A stretch of 14,836 nucleotides of DNA. It comes from an uncultured Erysipelotrichaceae bacterium (lineage in GTDB: Bacteria; Bacillota_I; Bacilli_A; RF39; UBA660). A program made the translations under genes and the position numbers. The stretch covers positions 1-14,836 of the forward strand of contig CACZQZ010000104.1 in the NCBI GenBank assembly GCA_902783405.1. Direction: 5' to 3'. Positions 6,009 to 13,304 of this stretch are shown here, piece by piece (within the stretch, counting starts at the first letter, position 1; each line of letters begins with the position of its first letter). The notes beneath the pieces were generated by a model that saw only the letters and a list, made by a program, of their open reading frames with translations, was not told the DNA's origin and ran no database searches.

Positions 6009-6638
6009 ATGTATTTGATTATCATTTTAAAAACAATTTTTATTTATTTTTTTATAGCTTTATCTTTTAGACTTATGGGAAAAAAAGAAGTAGGGGAACT
6101 TGGGATTATTGATTTAATTGTATCTATTTTTATTGCAGAACTTGGAGCACTATGTATTGAAAATGCGAATAAATCTATTTTTATTTCAATTGTACCAATT
6201 GCTGTTTTAGTATGTATTCAAATTATTGTTGGATATTTAACCCTTAAAAATCAAGATTTAAGAGATTTTATTGAAGGAAAACCATCGGTTATTATTCAAG
6301 ATGGAAAAATTAAATTCAAAGAAATGATGAAACTTCGCTATACGTTAGATGATTTAATTAGTCAGTTAAGAGAACAAGGTATTAAAAGTATTGAAGAAGT
6401 AAATTACGCAATACTAGAAAATAATGGAAAATTATCTGTTTTTAAAGAGAAAACAGATTATCCATTACCAATTATTTTAGATGGTAAAATAGATTTTTCT
6501 GTTTTAAGTGAAATAGGTAAAGATGAATACTTTATTCATGAAATATTAAAAGAAAATCATTTGAAATTAGAAGATGTTTTCTATGCTTTTTATACCAAAA
6601 AAAGAACGTTTATTATAAAAAAATCAGATTTACTATAA
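6009..6638 (+). CDS. DUF421 (YetF/YrbG-type) membrane protein
   Basis: A 209-residue protein. The N-terminal third is membrane-embedded (segments about 2-20, 31-53 and 57-77) and carries RLMGKKEVGELGIIDLIVSI, the family hallmark. The cytoplasmic part has GKPSVIIQDGKIKFKEMMKL, the LDDLISQLREQGI motif and VNYAILENNGKLSVF, all typical of DUF421. In spore formers some members help lipid or germination-protein assembly; here the role is unknown. Length is close to that of YetF-like proteins. AGGTGA precedes the ATG at good spacing. It is divergent from the YrzE-like gene and convergent with rnjA. Confidence 0.88.
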   Translation: MYLIIILKTIFIYFFIALSFRLMGKKEVGELGIIDLIVSIFIAELGALCIENANKSIFISIVPIAVLVCIQIIVGYLTLKNQDLRDFIEGKPSVIIQDGKIKFKEMMKLRYTLDDLISQLREQGIKSIEEVNYAILENNGKLSVFKEKTDYPLPIILDGKIDFSVLSEIGKDEYFIHEILKENHLKLEDVFYAFYTKKRTFIIKKSDLL

Positions 6639-6662
6639 AAAAAAAGAGAATTAATCTCTTTT
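6639..6662. terminator. Shared terminator of DUF421 gene and rnjA
   Basis: AAAAGAGA (6642-6649) pairs with TCTCTTTT (6655-6662), loop ATTAA. Nine A at 6637-6645 give a strong T tract on the minus strand, so it mainly serves rnjA, whose stop codon (6651-6653) is in the loop. Confidence 0.75.
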
Positions 6663-8324
6663 GATATTCATTATAACTGGTAAAATAATTGGTTTTCTTC
6701 CTGTTTTATCATAGATGTAACTAGATAAACTTGTAATAATTTCATTTTTCATATCCGTATATGTGCCTTTATTTTTTAATTTGGTTTCAATGGCTTTTTT
6801 ACTAATAAATTCTAAATTTTTAAGTAATTCTTCATTTTCATTTACTAAAACAAATCCACGAGTTGTAATATTAAGCTTATTTAATAATGTTTTCTTTTGC
6901 ATATCGATGTTTGCTATAACAACAACAATACCATCTCTTGCCATAATATTTCTGTCTTTGATTACAACAGCTCCAATTTCTCCAATTCTGTTTCCATCTA
7001 CGTAGGTATCTCCTGCTGGAACAATACCTTCTTTTTTTATAACACCTTTATACATAGATAATACTTCACCATTTTTTAAAACAAAAGTATTTTCTCTGGG
7101 AATATCACATAGTACTGCTAAATCCGCATGTTTTTTAAGCATTCTATATTCTCCATGGAATGGCATAAAATATTTTGGATTCATAAGACGAATCATAAGT
7201 TTTAATTCTTCTTCACTAGCATGTCCACTTGTATGAATATCACTTAAAGAAGTATTGGTATATACACTAACTCCTTGCATATAAAGTTTATTAATTGTTC
7301 TAGAAATACTTAATGCATTTCCTGGAATGGCACTAGATGAGAAAACAACTAAATCGTTTGGTCTAAGTTTAATTTGTTTGTGCGTTCCATCAGCTATTCT
7401 AGATAAAGCTGCTAGTGGTTCACCTTGTGTTCCAGTACATAAAATACAAACTTGGTCTGAAGGAAGTCTATTTGCTTCTTCAGCAGAAATAAATAAATTT
7501 TTATGTTTAATATATCCGCCTTCAATAGAAATTTCAATATTGTTTTCCATACTTCTTCCAAAGATGACAATTTTTCTTTTGTTTCGCATGCAAGTATCTA
7601 CAATATGTTTTAATCTATAAATGTTAGAAGCAAATGTTGCAATAATAATTCTTCCCTTATGAGTACTAAAAATGCCACTTAAAGCTTCATCAACTTTAGA
7701 TTCACTATTACTAATTCCTTCATTTAATGCATTGGTACTATCACTCATTAAAAGGGTTACACCTTTTGAACCTATCTCCGCCATCTTATGTAAATTAGCT
7801 GTTGGTCCAATTGGCGTTAAATCAAATTTGAAATCACCCGTTGAAACGATGGTTCCGTTGGATGTATGGATACAAATACCATGTGAATCTGGAATAGAAT
7901 GTGTTGTTCTAAAAAATTCTACTTCGATATCTTTGAATTTAATTTTTGTATCTTCTTTATAAATAATGATATTTTTATAATTAATATTACGATCCGTTAA
8001 TTTCTTTCTAATTAAGGCTGCAGCTTGATTTGGAGCATATATAAATGGAATGTTTACATTTTGTAGTAAAAAAGGTATTCCACCAATATGATCTTCATGT
8101 CCGTGAGTAATAATAAGAGCCTTAATTTTTTTCTCATTTTCTTTCAAAAAGGTAAAATCAGGAATAACATAATCGATTCCAAATATTTCACCTGCTGGAA
8201 AGATGATTCCAGCATCCGTTATAATGATTTGGTCATTATGCATGATAACATACATATTTTTTCCGACTTCTCCAAGTCCACCTAAAGCAAAAATCTTAGT
8301 AGACTTGTCTTTTGTAGTATTCAT
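6651..8324 (-). CDS. rnjA: Ribonuclease J1
   Basis: Metallo-beta-lactamase/beta-CASP nuclease with 5'-to-3' exo- and endonuclease activity, central to mRNA decay and rRNA maturation in Firmicutes. It has 557 residues, normal for RNase J. The metal site is intact: HGHEDH gives His74, His76, Asp78 and His79, with His142 (TTHSIPD) and Asp164 (GDFKFD), the same numbers as B. subtilis RNase J1. Later motifs include SDSTNALNEG, the beta-CASP stretch GRSMENN, TGTQGEP, and HTSGHASEEEL...PFHGEYRM. The intact site favours J1 over J2, where it is often degraded. AGAAAGGAG lies about six bases before the ATG. It is transcribed from its own promoter, which carries a palindrome at the -35, and diverges from ftsK. 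Confidence 0.93.
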   Translation of the reverse strand: MNTTKDKSTKIFALGGLGEVGKNMYVIMHNDQIIITDAGIIFPAGEIFGIDYVIPDFTFLKENEKKIKALIITHGHEDHIGGIPFLLQNVNIPFIYAPNQAAALIRKKLTDRNINYKNIIIYKEDTKIKFKDIEVEFFRTTHSIPDSHGICIHTSNGTIVSTGDFKFDLTPIGPTANLHKMAEIGSKGVTLLMSDSTNALNEGISNSESKVDEALSGIFSTHKGRIIIATFASNIYRLKHIVDTCMRNKRKIVIFGRSMENNIEISIEGGYIKHKNLFISAEEANRLPSDQVCILCTGTQGEPLAALSRIADGTHKQIKLRPNDLVVFSSSAIPGNALSISRTINKLYMQGVSVYTNTSLSDIHTSGHASEEELKLMIRLMNPKYFMPFHGEYRMLKKHADLAVLCDIPRENTFVLKNGEVLSMYKGVIKKEGIVPAGDTYVDGNRIGEIGAVVIKDRNIMARDGIVVVIANIDMQKKTLLNKLNITTRGFVLVNENEELLKNLEFISKKAIETKLKNKGTYTDMKNEIITSLSSYIYDKTGRKPIILPVIMNIKRD

Positions 8325-8365
8325 AAAAACTCCTTTCTAATCAATCGTTAAAAGCCAACGTTACC

Positions 8366-8394
8366 ATTATATCTTTTTTTTTGACATTTGTCTA
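8366..8394 (-). promoter_or_regulatory. rnjA promoter
   Basis: Minus strand: -35 TAGACA (8389-8394), 17-bp spacer containing nine A, -10 TATAAT (8366-8371). About 35-40 bases of leader precede the ATG. Confidence 0.85.
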
Positions 8395-8405
8395 GTTCGG
8401 AACTA
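8393..8405. promoter_or_regulatory. 13-bp palindrome at the rnjA -35 box
   Basis: TAGTTC-G-GAACTA is a perfect inverted repeat with a single central base, overlapping the outer two bases of the -35. It is one of the few GC-containing palindromes in a very AT-rich spacer. It could be an operator for a dimeric regulator; this is inference only. Confidence 0.35.
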
Positions 8406-8462
8406 ATTTTTAGTAAAAAGACAAAAAATAAGAATTTTAAATATTAAAAAATATTGGTTTAT

Positions 8463-8491
8463 TTTACATTTTTCCTTTTAAAAAGTGTAAA
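8463..8491. other. Inverted repeat upstream of the ftsK promoter
   Basis: TTTACA-TTTTT against AAAAA-G-TGTAAA, six plus five base pairs with one bulged G and a CCTTTT loop. It ends 16 bp before the ftsK -35. No gene on either strand ends nearby, so it is not an obvious terminator; it may be a regulator site or chance in AT-rich DNA. Confidence 0.35.
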
Positions 8492-8507
8492 TTTATGTAT
8501 TAGAACA

Positions 8508-8536
8508 TTTACTTGAATTTTTATTTTTGTTATAAT
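8508..8536 (+). promoter_or_regulatory. ftsK promoter
   Basis: -35 TTTACT (8508-8513), 17-bp spacer, -10 TATAAT (8531-8536). A longer frame that begins at 8535 would start inside the -10, so translation begins at 8565 after TGGAGG (8551-8556). Confidence 0.75.
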
Positions 8537-8564
8537 GAATTTAGATATGCTGGAGGCGTTAATC

Positions 8565-10760
8565 ATGGCAAAAAAAAAGAAAAGAAAGGAAACTCAAAAG
8601 AAAGGTACTAAATTTTATATAGAACTTATTGGATTACTGTTAATTTTACTTTCCATATTAGGATTTGGTCACTTTGGTATGGTGGGAGAAATATCTTATG
8701 GTTTTTCAGTATTCTTAATGGGCGTATGGAATTTTATCTTTTTAATAGGACTTTTTATTACTGGAGTCTACATGATGATAAAAAGAGAAAAACCAATCTT
8801 TTTTACGAGTAGTTTAGTTGGCATTTATATTATTTTAATTGGAATTTTAATTATGTCACATTTGAATTATGTAGAAAATGGACATTTAGAAGGACTTAAT
8901 ATTATCACAAAGACTGTCGATAATTTCTTGACATCTGTTCATAGTTTAGATAATATTCAAGGTGGAGGAATTATTGGCGCTATTTTTACAGCTGCTTTTG
9001 TTATTCTCTTTGATATTAGTGGTACCAAAATTGTTATATGGGCTTTAATCATCGGTGGCGTTGTAATGTTTACAGGTATGAGTATTATGGATATGCTTAC
9101 AAGTACGAAAGAAAAAGCATCTCATCTAATTAAAAAGAAACCAAAAGATACAGACATGATTCATACCGCTTATGATAAAGATGCAGATGAAGAAAAAGAA
9201 CCTTCGAAGGAAAAAACGGTTGTGACAAGTGTAGATGAACTTATTCATACTGGAGAAAAGAACATAAGTGAAGAAAAACCAGTGGTAAATATAATAGAGG
9301 AAGAAGAAAATAAAGATTATAAATTTCCTCCTATTTCATTACTTAAAAAGCCAGTAAAACAAAGTAATAAAGAAAATGAAAAAGCTATAAAAGAAAATAT
9401 ACCTATTTTAGAACAAGTATTAAGAGATTTTGGAATTGATGGGAAGGTAGTTGCGGTAAATGTTGGGCCTACAGTTACACAATTTGAACTTGAAATTAAA
9501 GCAGGAACTAAAGTAAGTAAAATCCTTGGAATTCATAGAGAAATTGCCTTAGCTCTGGCTGCGAAAGATGTTCGTATTGAAGCTCCTATTCCAGGAAAGA
9601 AAACAGTTGGTATTGAAATACCGAATAAAACAAATTCTATGGTAACAGTTAGAGAAGTATTAAATAATATACCATCTAATTTGGAATCTTGTAAATTAAT
9701 ATCCGTTTTAGGAAGAGACATTATGGGTAAACCTAAATGGATGGATATTGCTAAAACACCGCATCTTTTAGTAGCAGGTTCTACTGGTAGTGGTAAATCT
9801 GTTTGTATTAATAGTATTTTAGTATCTATTTTAATGAGGACAAAACCAGATGAAGTAAAACTTGTTTTAGTCGATCCTAAAAAAGTAGAACTTTCCATGT
9901 ATAATGGTGTTCCACATCTTTTAGCACCAGTTGTAACTGATCCTAAAAAAGCAAATATTGCTCTTAAAAAAATCGTTGTAGAAATGGAAAACAGATATGA
10001 AATTTTTAGTAATAGTGGGACAAAAAATATTACTGGGTATAATGCTTATTTAGACAAAAAAAATGAAAGTTTACCGGAAGGACAAAAAATAAAACATATG
10101 CCTTATATTGTTGTTATTATTGATGAACTTGCAGATTTAATGCTAGTTGCTGCCAAAGAAGTAGAAGATTCTATTATGAGAATTACGCAAATGGCTCGTG
10201 CTGCTGGAATTCATCTTATTGTCGCAACACAAAGGCCTTCTACAGATGTTATTACGGGTGTAGTTAAAGCAAATATTCCGTCAAGAATATCATTTGCAGT
10301 TTCTTCTGGAATTGATTCTAGAACGATTTTAGATCAAGTTGGAGCTGAAAAACTTCTTGGAAAAGGAGATATGCTTTTTAGTCCACAAGGAGAAAATACG
10401 CCAATACGTATTCAAGGAACTTATATTAGTGAAGAGGAAATACAGGCTGTTGTAAATCATACAATTGCTCAGCAAAAGGCAAGGTATGATGAAACACTTA
10501 CGATGGATGATGAAGAGTCTAGAGCAACTTCTATGGTAGAAGGAGAATCAGACTATGAAGAACCTCTTTATAATGAAATTGTTGAATTTGTTGTAACGCA
10601 AGGAAAAGCATCTGCGTCGCTTCTTCAAAGAAGATTTCGTTTAGGATATAATAGAGCTGCAAGATGTATTGATTTACTTGAAGATAGAGGAATCATAGGA
10701 CCTTCTAATGGTTCTAAACCAAGAGAAGTTTTAGTTAAAGTTGAAGAAAAGGGAGAATAA
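8565..10760 (+). CDS. ftsK: FtsK/SpoIIIE-family DNA translocase
   Basis: Membrane-anchored hexameric motor that pumps chromosomal DNA through the division septum. It has 731 residues from MAKKKKRKE, with TGGAGG eight bases upstream. Four membrane segments at the N-terminus (about 17-38, 46-72, 79-99 and 135-175) are followed by an acidic/Lys linker (180-260), short as in SpoIIIE/SftA-type Firmicute proteins. The motor has Walker A GSTGSGKS (405-412), Walker B VVIIDE (516-521), ARAAGIHLIVATQRPSTDVI (545-564) and the DQVGAEKLLGKGDMLF stretch. The C-terminal gamma winged helix (about 665-725, QRRFRLGYNRAARCIDLLE) reads KOPS/SRS polarity sites. Sporulation cannot be judged from this window, so SpoIIIE and FtsK roles are not separable. 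The downstream pilin-like gene starts 4 bases after its stop codon and probably shares its transcript. Confidence 0.96.
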   Translation: MAKKKKRKETQKKGTKFYIELIGLLLILLSILGFGHFGMVGEISYGFSVFLMGVWNFIFLIGLFITGVYMMIKREKPIFFTSSLVGIYIILIGILIMSHLNYVENGHLEGLNIITKTVDNFLTSVHSLDNIQGGGIIGAIFTAAFVILFDISGTKIVIWALIIGGVVMFTGMSIMDMLTSTKEKASHLIKKKPKDTDMIHTAYDKDADEEKEPSKEKTVVTSVDELIHTGEKNISEEKPVVNIIEEEENKDYKFPPISLLKKPVKQSNKENEKAIKENIPILEQVLRDFGIDGKVVAVNVGPTVTQFELEIKAGTKVSKILGIHREIALALAAKDVRIEAPIPGKKTVGIEIPNKTNSMVTVREVLNNIPSNLESCKLISVLGRDIMGKPKWMDIAKTPHLLVAGSTGSGKSVCINSILVSILMRTKPDEVKLVLVDPKKVELSMYNGVPHLLAPVVTDPKKANIALKKIVVEMENRYEIFSNSGTKNITGYNAYLDKKNESLPEGQKIKHMPYIVVIIDELADLMLVAAKEVEDSIMRITQMARAAGIHLIVATQRPSTDVITGVVKANIPSRISFAVSSGIDSRTILDQVGAEKLLGKGDMLFSPQGENTPIRIQGTYISEEEIQAVVNHTIAQQKARYDETLTMDDEESRATSMVEGESDYEEPLYNEIVEFVVTQGKASASLLQRRFRLGYNRAARCIDLLEDRGIIGPSNGSKPREVLVKVEEKGE

Positions 10761-10763
10761 AAT

Positions 10764-11162
10764 ATGAAAAAAAATGCATTTACTTTAGTAGAGATTCTTG
10801 CAATTATTGTTGTGCTTGGAATTATTGCACTTATTGCAGCACCAATCTTACTTGGTGTTATTGATAATGGAAGAAAAAAAGTGTTTGAAACCGATATTAA
10901 ATCTATTGAAAGAGAAGTATTACGTTATGTATCACAAAATGGAATATCTGGAACATTTATAATTAATGGAAGTACTGTTACTTTAAATGGACAACCAACT
11001 GATATACAAAGTGGTAGTGGTTATCAAGGAAAAATTATTGTTGATGTAGATGGTAATAGTAAGTTTGCTATTCATAATGATAGATGGTGCTTAAAAAAAG
11101 ATATGCAAAGCAATTCTGAAATAATAAGTTTTGATGAAAATACTTGTGTGATCAATGAATGA
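10764..11162 (+). CDS. Type IV pilin-like protein (prepilin N-terminal motif)
   Basis: A 132-residue protein with a short basic leader MKKNA, then FTLVE and a 24-residue hydrophobic helix (about 6-33). The glutamate at +5 (Glu10) is present. The residue before the predicted cleavage site is Ala5 rather than the usual Gly, which prepilin peptidases can accept. The rest is a small hydrophilic globular domain with two cysteines (109 and 128) near the C-terminus, able to form the disulfide loop seen in many minor pilins and pseudopilins. GGGAG near the ftsK stop serves as ribosome binding site and only 3 bases separate the genes, so translation is likely coupled to ftsK. No assembly ATPase, peptidase or other pilin gene is in the window. 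It could be a pseudopilin of a competence or type II-like system, or a free-standing surface protein. Confidence 0.85.
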   Translation: MKKNAFTLVEILAIIVVLGIIALIAAPILLGVIDNGRKKVFETDIKSIEREVLRYVSQNGISGTFIINGSTVTLNGQPTDIQSGSGYQGKIIVDVDGNSKFAIHNDRWCLKKDMQSNSEIISFDENTCVINE

Positions 11163-11190
11163 CTTATAGATGATTTGATAAAAAGAGAGG

Positions 11191-11230
11191 AAAAGATGAT
11201 GTATATAAGCATCGTCTTTTATATTTTATT
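11191..11230 (+). terminator. Terminator after the ftsK-pilin transcript
   Basis: AAAAGATGATG (11191-11201) pairs with CATCGTCTTTT (11210-11220) with one G-T pair, eight-base loop, then ATATTTTATT. Confidence 0.8.
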
Positions 11231-11240
11231 TGTCTAATAT

Positions 11241-11302
11241 TTAGGTAATCATTCTGATGGGGTTAGTAAGATCTTTTTTTCGTGTGCGAGGAAAGGAATC
11301 GT
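11241..11302 (+). promoter_or_regulatory. Conserved leader of cassette copy 2
   Basis: TTAGGT, CATTCTG, ATGGGGTTAG and a T7 run, then CGTGTGCG and AGGAAAGGA. CTTTTTTTCG can pair with CGAGGAAAG around TGTG (one bulged T), covering the ribosome binding site, as in copy 1. The G tract is interrupted (GATGGGG) where copy 1 has seven G. Confidence 0.5.
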
Positions 11303-11499
11303 ATGAAAAAGATAAGAAAAAATGCAAAATTATATCTAATAGGAATGATAATAGGAGGAATAACACTAGGACTAACTACAGTAATCGCAGATATGATTAT
11401 AAATAATACGAATTATCTTATAAAACAAGTACAATAAAAGCATCCTTAAATACCCAAGACACTTATATAATAGTATATATGTGAAAGAGAACTGTTTAA
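11303..11499 (+). pseudogene. Degenerate Gp10-like surface protein gene
   Basis: ATG at 11303 opens MKKIRKNAKLYLIGMIIGG and a hydrophobic segment ending in A-D like copy 1. Copy 1 has six bases (GTAGCG) between ACGAAT and TATAAAAC; this copy has five (TATCT), so the frame shifts and stops at 11435-11437 after 44 residues. In the restored frame it reads YKTSTIKASLNTQDTYIIVY, then ATG-TGA-AAG-AGA-ACT-GTT-TAA. This is the family ending YMWKRT with Trp TGG changed to TGA. It thus carries a frameshift, a nonsense change and a large internal deletion. The TGA is not a recoded Trp: neighbouring conserved genes use TGG for Trp and end in TGA. Confidence 0.7.
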
Positions 11500-11522
11500 G
11501 ATTCTTTTAGAATCTTTTTTTC
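11498..11522 (+). terminator. Terminator after cassette copy 2
   Basis: AAGATTC (11498-11504) pairs with GAATCTT (11510-11516), loop TTTTA, followed by a T run. The left arm overlaps the restored stop codon of the pseudogene. Confidence 0.8.
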
Positions 11523-11534
11523 TTTCTAAAAACA

Positions 11535-11543
11535 TGATATAAT
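11535..11543 (+). promoter_or_regulatory. Extended -10 promoter of mrnC-rlmB-sigH
   Basis: TGATATAAT: a TG motif one base before a perfect TATAAT (11538-11543). The -35 region is only the terminator T run, fitting an extended -10 promoter. It would drive mrnC, rlmB and sigH as one transcript. Confidence 0.7.
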
Positions 11544-11566
11544 GGGTAACAGAAAAGGAAGATTGT

Positions 11567-11920
11567 ATGAATAATTTAGTATATGCCTATATTGGGGATG
11601 CTGTTTATGAAATTATGATAAGAGATTATTTTATTGGGATTAATACTGGTAAAGTAAATGATTTACAGAAAATAGTAACAAAATACGTAAGTGCTAAAGG
11701 ACAAGTAGAAATGCTTTCTAAAATAGAAGATAATTTGACTGAAAAAGAAAAAGAAGTTATTTCAAGAGGACGTAATCATAAGCAAATAAGACACCCTAAA
11801 AATACAGATATAGTGACTTATAAAAAAGCTACAGGATTTGAAGCTTTACTAGGATATTTATATTATGAGGATAAGGATAGATTAAAAGAAATAAAAGAAA
11901 TAATTTATGATAATTTATAG
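11567..11920 (+). CDS. mrnC: Mini-ribonuclease III
   Basis: Dimeric RNase III-like nuclease without a double-strand RNA-binding domain; it trims the ends of 23S rRNA precursors. It has 117 residues, slightly short for the family (about 130-145), lacking some N-terminal residues. Motifs: AYIGDAVYE with catalytic Asp11, RGRNHK, and ATGFEALLGYLY near the C-terminus. AAAAGGAAG precedes the ATG. It is the first gene of mrnC-rlmB-sigH; in Bacillus mrnC follows cysS, which is absent here. Confidence 0.95.
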   Translation: MNNLVYAYIGDAVYEIMIRDYFIGINTGKVNDLQKIVTKYVSAKGQVEMLSKIEDNLTEKEKEVISRGRNHKQIRHPKNTDIVTYKKATGFEALLGYLYYEDKDRLKEIKEIIYDNL

Positions 11921-11931
11921 GGAGAAATATT

Positions 11932-12621
11932 ATGTATATATATGGAAGAAATACAATAAAAGAATATTTGAAAAAAAATGAAAAAATAGATAAAATTTAT
12001 TTTCAACAAGATTTTCATGATCAAAATTTAAAATTAACTGTACAAAGATTAAAAATTGATTATAAATTTGTTCCTAAATCAGAGTTAGATCGACTTGCAA
12101 AAGGAAATCATCAAGGTATAATTGGAGTCATAAGTGACTTCAAATACATAGATGAAAAGGAGCTAATAGAAGGAGATTTTTTAGTTATATTAGATCATTT
12201 AGAAGATCCCCATAATTTTGGTGCAATCATAAGAACCTCAGAAGCCGCAGGAGTAGATGGAATCATCATTCCAAAAGATAGATCTGTCTCTGTAAATGAA
12301 ACGGTTTCTAAAGTAAGTACAGGGTGTGTAAGTAGAGTAAATATTGCCAGAGTAACAAATTTAGTATCCACTATTGAAAAACTCAAAAAAGCAGGATTTT
12401 GGATTGTTGGAACCAATATGAATGGTACGAACTATGATCAAATTGATTACAAAGGTAAAATAGCAATTATCATTGGAAATGAAGGAAAAGGAATGAGTGA
12501 TTTAATTACTAAAAAATGTGACTTTATTGCTACCATACCAATGAAAGGAGAAGTAAATAGTTTAAATGCCTCTGTCGCGACAGGAATTATATTATTTGAA
12601 GCCTTAAAACAAAGAAGGTGA
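11932..12621 (+). CDS. rlmB: RlmB/TrmH-family 23S rRNA 2'-O-ribose methyltransferase
   Basis: SPOUT-class enzyme using SAM to methylate the 2'-O of a guanosine in 23S rRNA (G2251 in E. coli). It has 229 residues, near the family norm. The N-terminal L30e-like substrate-binding domain (about 1-70) includes YGRNTIKEYL and KGNHQGI. The catalytic trefoil-knot domain has LDHLEDPHNFGAIIRTSEAA (motif 1), IIGNEGKGM (motif 2) and IPMKGEVNSLNASVATGI (motif 3). It lies 11 bases after mrnC with GGGAGA as ribosome binding site. Its TGA stop is part of the GGTGA ribosome binding site of the next gene, so expression is coupled. The exact target base is inferred from homology. Confidence 0.95.
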   Translation: MYIYGRNTIKEYLKKNEKIDKIYFQQDFHDQNLKLTVQRLKIDYKFVPKSELDRLAKGNHQGIIGVISDFKYIDEKELIEGDFLVILDHLEDPHNFGAIIRTSEAAGVDGIIIPKDRSVSVNETVSKVSTGCVSRVNIARVTNLVSTIEKLKKAGFWIVGTNMNGTNYDQIDYKGKIAIIIGNEGKGMSDLITKKCDFIATIPMKGEVNSLNASVATGIILFEALKQRR

Positions 12622-12625
12622 AAAA

Positions 12626-13240
12626 ATGAATTATAAAGATTATAATGATGAAGAATTATTAATGTATGTAAAAGAAGAATCTGAAGATGCTAATACTATT
12701 TTATATGAAAAATATAAACCGCTTGTACTTTCAATTGCTCAAAAGCATTATTTTCCAAACTATAATTTAGGGATAGAACTCAGTGATTTAGTACAAGAAG
12801 GTTTTTTAGGACTCAATACTGCGATTCATCATTATAATGATCGAGGTGACAATAAATTTTTTACATTTGCTAAGAAGTGTATTGAAAGAAATATTGTTTC
12901 CTTAATTGTTGGAGCAAACAGAAAAAAATACAAAGCTTTAAATGAATCTTTATCTTTGAATGTTTACCTTGAAACTAATCAGTTATCGAAATTAGAAAAA
13001 TCTTTATTTAATAAAGAAGATGATCCATTAATTAAGTTAATGTTTGGTGAAACAAAAGAAGACTTATTTACTCGAATAAAAAACGAATTAACAAATTTAG
13101 AATTGAAGGTTTTATTATTAAAAATTGAAGGATTATCATGTAAACAAATTTCTAAAGAAATAGGAAAAGATTCAAAATGCGTTAATAATGCTATTGCTAG
13201 AATTCGAAAAAAAATAAAAAAAGCGTACTACAGAACATAA
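12626..13240 (+). CDS. sigH: SigH-like sigma-70 family factor
   Basis: A 204-residue alternative sigma factor. Region 2 covers about residues 20-112, with the core-binding motif DLVQEGFLGL (54-63) and a -10-recognition stretch FFTFAKKCIERNIVSLI (78-94). There is a short region 3-like linker with acidic residues (about 113-150). Region 4 (155-200) ends in the helix-turn-helix GLSCKQISKEIGKDSKCVNNAIARI. Length and domain order match SigH, and mrnC-rlmB-(yacP)-sigH is the Bacillus gene order, so the position supports the name; yacP is missing. In Bacillus SigH opens sporulation, in staphylococci and lactobacilli it drives competence genes; the role here is unknown. It overlaps the rlmB end region by its ribosome binding site only. 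Confidence 0.85.
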   Translation: MNYKDYNDEELLMYVKEESEDANTILYEKYKPLVLSIAQKHYFPNYNLGIELSDLVQEGFLGLNTAIHHYNDRGDNKFFTFAKKCIERNIVSLIVGANRKKYKALNESLSLNVYLETNQLSKLEKSLFNKEDDPLIKLMFGETKEDLFTRIKNELTNLELKVLLLKIEGLSCKQISKEIGKDSKCVNNAIARIRKKIKKAYYRT

Positions 13241-13254
13241 TTGTTCTTTTTTTT
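13231..13254 (+). terminator. Terminator after sigH
   Basis: AGAACA (13232-13237) pairs with TGTTCT (13242-13247), loop TAAT containing the sigH stop codon, then eight T. Confidence 0.85.
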
Positions 13255-13276
13255 CTTTAAAATCCAAAAAGTATGT

Positions 13277-13282
13277 TATAAT
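13277..13282 (+). promoter_or_regulatory. -10 box for the YuiD-like gene
   Basis: Perfect TATAAT 22 bases before the ATG at 13305. The -35 is weak (TCTTTA at 17 bp spacing, in the tail of the sigH terminator). Confidence 0.5.
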
Positions 13283-13304
13283 AAATTAGAAAGTAGATGA
13301 TTCT

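Larger units (their letters stand above)
11241..11499 (+). repeat. Dispersed cassette, copy 2 (internally deleted)
   Basis: Second copy of the unit at 1990-2424, about 9 kb away in the same orientation. It keeps the leader, the anchor-coding region and the final codons (box 11476-11492), but lacks the interior that would encode the start of the Gp10-like domain. It occupies the 404-bp gap between the pilin-like gene and mrnC, which otherwise holds only terminators and a promoter. Confidence 0.8.

Noticed and set aside
7327..7962. Open frames opposite rnjA, and similar ones opposite uvrA, tgt, ftsK and rlmB
   Set aside because: They are antisense shadows of strongly conserved genes, without ribosome binding sites or recognisable domains.
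8535..8564. Upstream extension of ftsK by 10 codons
   Set aside because: It begins inside the TATAAT box; TGGAGG is correctly spaced for the ATG at 8565.
11482..11484. TGA at a Trp position, suggesting TGA might be read as Trp (Mycoplasma code)
   Set aside because: Conserved genes here (uvrA, tgt, ftsK, rlmB, rel) use TGG for Trp and have no in-frame TGA, while rlmB and others end at TGA in sensible places. A nonsense mutation is simpler.
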